Shown here piece by piece: positions 4,916 to 6,471 of a stretch of 6,471 nucleotides of DNA; within the stretch, counting starts at the first letter, position 1, and every line of letters starts with the position of its first letter. Both the position numbers and the translations under genes were made by a program. The notes beneath the pieces are model-generated. The model was not told the DNA's origin. It saw only the letters and a program-made list of their open reading frames with translations, and searched no databases. This DNA comes from Treponema sp. (GTDB taxonomy: Bacteria > Spirochaetota > Spirochaetia > Treponematales > Breznakiellaceae): NCBI GenBank assembly GCA_009786625.1, contig WQRT01000143.1, positions 1 to 6,471 of the forward strand. Reading direction: 5' to 3'.

Positions 4916-6471
4916 ATGGAATCCCTGCCTTTTTTAGAAGACATATATCCGCCCAATTTTTTATACGCGCTTATTGTAAGGTCGCCTGTCGCGAAGGGGA
5001 AGCTAGTCCGCATCGAAACACCGGATCTGCCTGAGAATTTTACTCTTATCACGGCGAAGGATATCCCTGCCGTAAACAGGCTTGAAGATACGCAAATGCC
5101 GGTTCTAGCTGATACCGATTTAAACTACATCGGCGAGCCTGTTGCGATCCTTCTGGGGCATGATAAAACAAAATTGGATGATATTTTTTCAAGGTGCGTT
5201 GTCATCGCGGAAGAATCAAAGGCGGTTTTCAACTGTGACGACGCGCCTGATTCCCCTGCTCTGTTCAGGGAAATTATATCAGGAAACCCAGACGACGCTC
5301 TTACATATCCCGGCAGAATAGTAACAGGAAGCTACTCTACAGGTATACAGGATCAATGGTATGCCGAACCTGCCGGAGCTGTTACATGGTATAAGGATGA
5401 AGAGAATAACCCAATTAATAAAAAGCCGTCTGATGCTCCGGGAAAGCTGGTGGTAAAAACAGCGACCCAATGGCCGAACCATGTAAAAAGGTCTGTTTGC
5501 TGCCTGCTCGGTATTGATCAAGCCTGTGTTTTTGTTGAACCTACATCGCTTAACCTTCATATGGACGGCAAGTTATGGTACCCGTCTTTAATAAGCTGCC
5601 TCGCTTCGCTTGGAACATATATTACAAATATGCCTGTCAGGATGGTTCTCAGCAGGGAGGAGGATTTCCTCTATTCGCCTAAAAGGTGTAATACAAGCAT
5701 CGATATAGCAGCCACAATTGACGATAAGGGCAATATTAAAGCTGCGGATATCGATATTTCTGTTAACCTAGGCGCATATGGGGTTAACGAAAAGGAGATT
5801 CTAGATCAGGTCTGCCTTGGAGCTTTGGGTTTTCACGGTATTGATCACTTTAAAATGACCGCAAAAGCGGATTATACCAATATTCCGCCGCAGGGGCCGT
5901 TCACAGGTTTTGGAATAGCTCAAGGGCTTTTTGCTGTTGAAAGGCACATCTCTTTAATAGCGGATATTTCCGGCATGGATCCGGCTTCATGGCGGGAGAA
6001 TTATACTCAACCTGTTTTCTTAAACGGCTCTTCTCTGCCTGACGGTGATGTCCGGGTAAATGAACTTGTTAATATCGTGATTAAGGAAAGCGATTATTAC
6101 CGCAGATGGGCTTCCTATGAATTGCTCCGTCAAACCCGCAGCGGCAAACCTCACGAGAAAAGCGAGAATCCGCGCGGCATAGGGATATCAGCGGGTTTTC
6201 AGGGAAACGGCCTTCTCTATCGCGGCGAAGACGAAAACTCCTGCGGGGTTGAAGTAACGCTGACAAAAGAAGGCGTTCTGGAAATAAACACAAGCATAAC
6301 AAGCACGGAAAATTACGATAAAATCTGGAAAAAAATAGCGGCGCTTACAATTTCCATTGATGAAGATTTAGTGCGCGTAACTACTTTTTCTCCTGACGGC
6401 AATTTGACAATACCGGATTGCGGCCCTTCATGCGCGTCAAGAAATATATCCGTTGTTACGAAACTTGTAGA
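4916..6471 (+). CDS. Xanthine dehydrogenase family molybdopterin-binding subunit, divergent (partial, C-terminus off the right edge)
   Basis: Translated here from the ATG at 4916 (first start after an in-frame TGA at 4907) through 518 codons to the edge; full family members have about 700-800 residues. Residues 1-100 are the a/b hammerhead domain (PPNFLYALIVRSPVAKGKL, MPVLADTDLNYIGEPVAILL). Residues about 133-360 follow the family fold (YAEPAGAV, KTATQWPNHVKRSVCCLLGI, NMPVRMVLSREEDF, GFGIAQGLFAVERH, GMDP). Such subunits bind molybdopterin cytosine dinucleotide and hydroxylate purines or aldehydes with [2Fe-2S] and FAD partners. Here the cofactor loop GGGFGGKE reads SLNLHMDGKL (residues 211-220) and RGFG reads TGFG (T330), so residues that contact the cofactor in characterised members look lost. 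The catalytic Glu lies beyond the window. It may be a non-catalytic paralog or a divergent subclass. Iron-sulfur and FAD subunits are not in view. Confidence 0.85.
   Translation, partial: MESLPFLEDIYPPNFLYALIVRSPVAKGKLVRIETPDLPENFTLITAKDIPAVNRLEDTQMPVLADTDLNYIGEPVAILLGHDKTKLDDIFSRCVVIAEESKAVFNCDDAPDSPALFREIISGNPDDALTYPGRIVTGSYSTGIQDQWYAEPAGAVTWYKDEENNPINKKPSDAPGKLVVKTATQWPNHVKRSVCCLLGIDQACVFVEPTSLNLHMDGKLWYPSLISCLASLGTYITNMPVRMVLSREEDFLYSPKRCNTSIDIAATIDDKGNIKAADIDISVNLGAYGVNEKEILDQVCLGALGFHGIDHFKMTAKADYTNIPPQGPFTGFGIAQGLFAVERHISLIADISGMDPASWRENYTQPVFLNGSSLPDGDVRVNELVNIVIKESDYYRRWASYELLRQTRSGKPHEKSENPRGIGISAGFQGNGLLYRGEDENSCGVEVTLTKEGVLEINTSITSTENYDKIWKKIAALTISIDEDLVRVTTFSPDGNLTIPDCGPSCASRNISVVTKLV

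Noticed and set aside
5279..5560. Minus-strand frame of 93 residues
   Set aside because: Opposite to the conserved xanthine-dehydrogenase-family reading frame, with no family features.

Overview
The window reads as chromosomal DNA from a Gram-negative (diderm) bacterium, most likely a spirochaete of the Treponema type. That placement is an inference. It rests on a LoaP-like NusG paralog next to a polysaccharide gene, a signal-peptide/RlpA-like/SPOR envelope protein, a xanthine-dehydrogenase-family gene, and moderate GC with AT-rich gene starts. No rRNA, tRNA, IS element or CRISPR array is visible. Coding density is high, and no stretch over about 100 bases lacks a gene.

Minus-strand block (1-2765). 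Three genes read leftward from a divergent control region at about 2766-2837. They are a small secreted protein of unknown function (2295-2765), a 517-residue exported protein with a degenerate RlpA-like barrel, a long Val/Glu/Pro repeat linker and a C-terminal SPOR domain (696-2249), and a MscS mechanosensitive channel that runs off the left edge (1-674). The gaps of 45 and 21 nt suggest an envelope operon: peptidoglycan binding plus osmotic protection. A GC hairpin followed by seven T lies in the 45-nt gap. It reads as an intrinsic terminator on the plus strand, opposite to the genes around it.

Plus-strand block (2838-6471). A LoaP-like antiterminator (2838-3368) is followed after 7 nt by a soluble FlaA1/CapD-type nucleotide-sugar 4,6-dehydratase (3376-4860). 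A LoaP-type regulator next to a nucleotide-sugar enzyme suggests control of a surface polysaccharide locus, but only one glycan gene follows before the content changes. The dehydratase gene ends inside eight perfectly phased CCCCTAA/CCCCTAT heptamers, which encode its last residues and its stop codon and continue into the intergenic space. About 40 nt later begins a molybdopterin-binding subunit of the xanthine dehydrogenase family (4916 to the right edge). Its usual cofactor-contact motifs are eroded.

Most worth a second look: the telomere-like G-quadruplex-capable repeat forming the 3' end of a sugar gene; the short LoaP-dehydratase unit beside it; the xanthine-dehydrogenase-like protein lacking the GGGFGGK and RGFG motifs; the RlpA-like domain without catalytic residues; and the start of the LoaP gene, where an 8-codon upstream ORF overlaps the start codon as ATGA.
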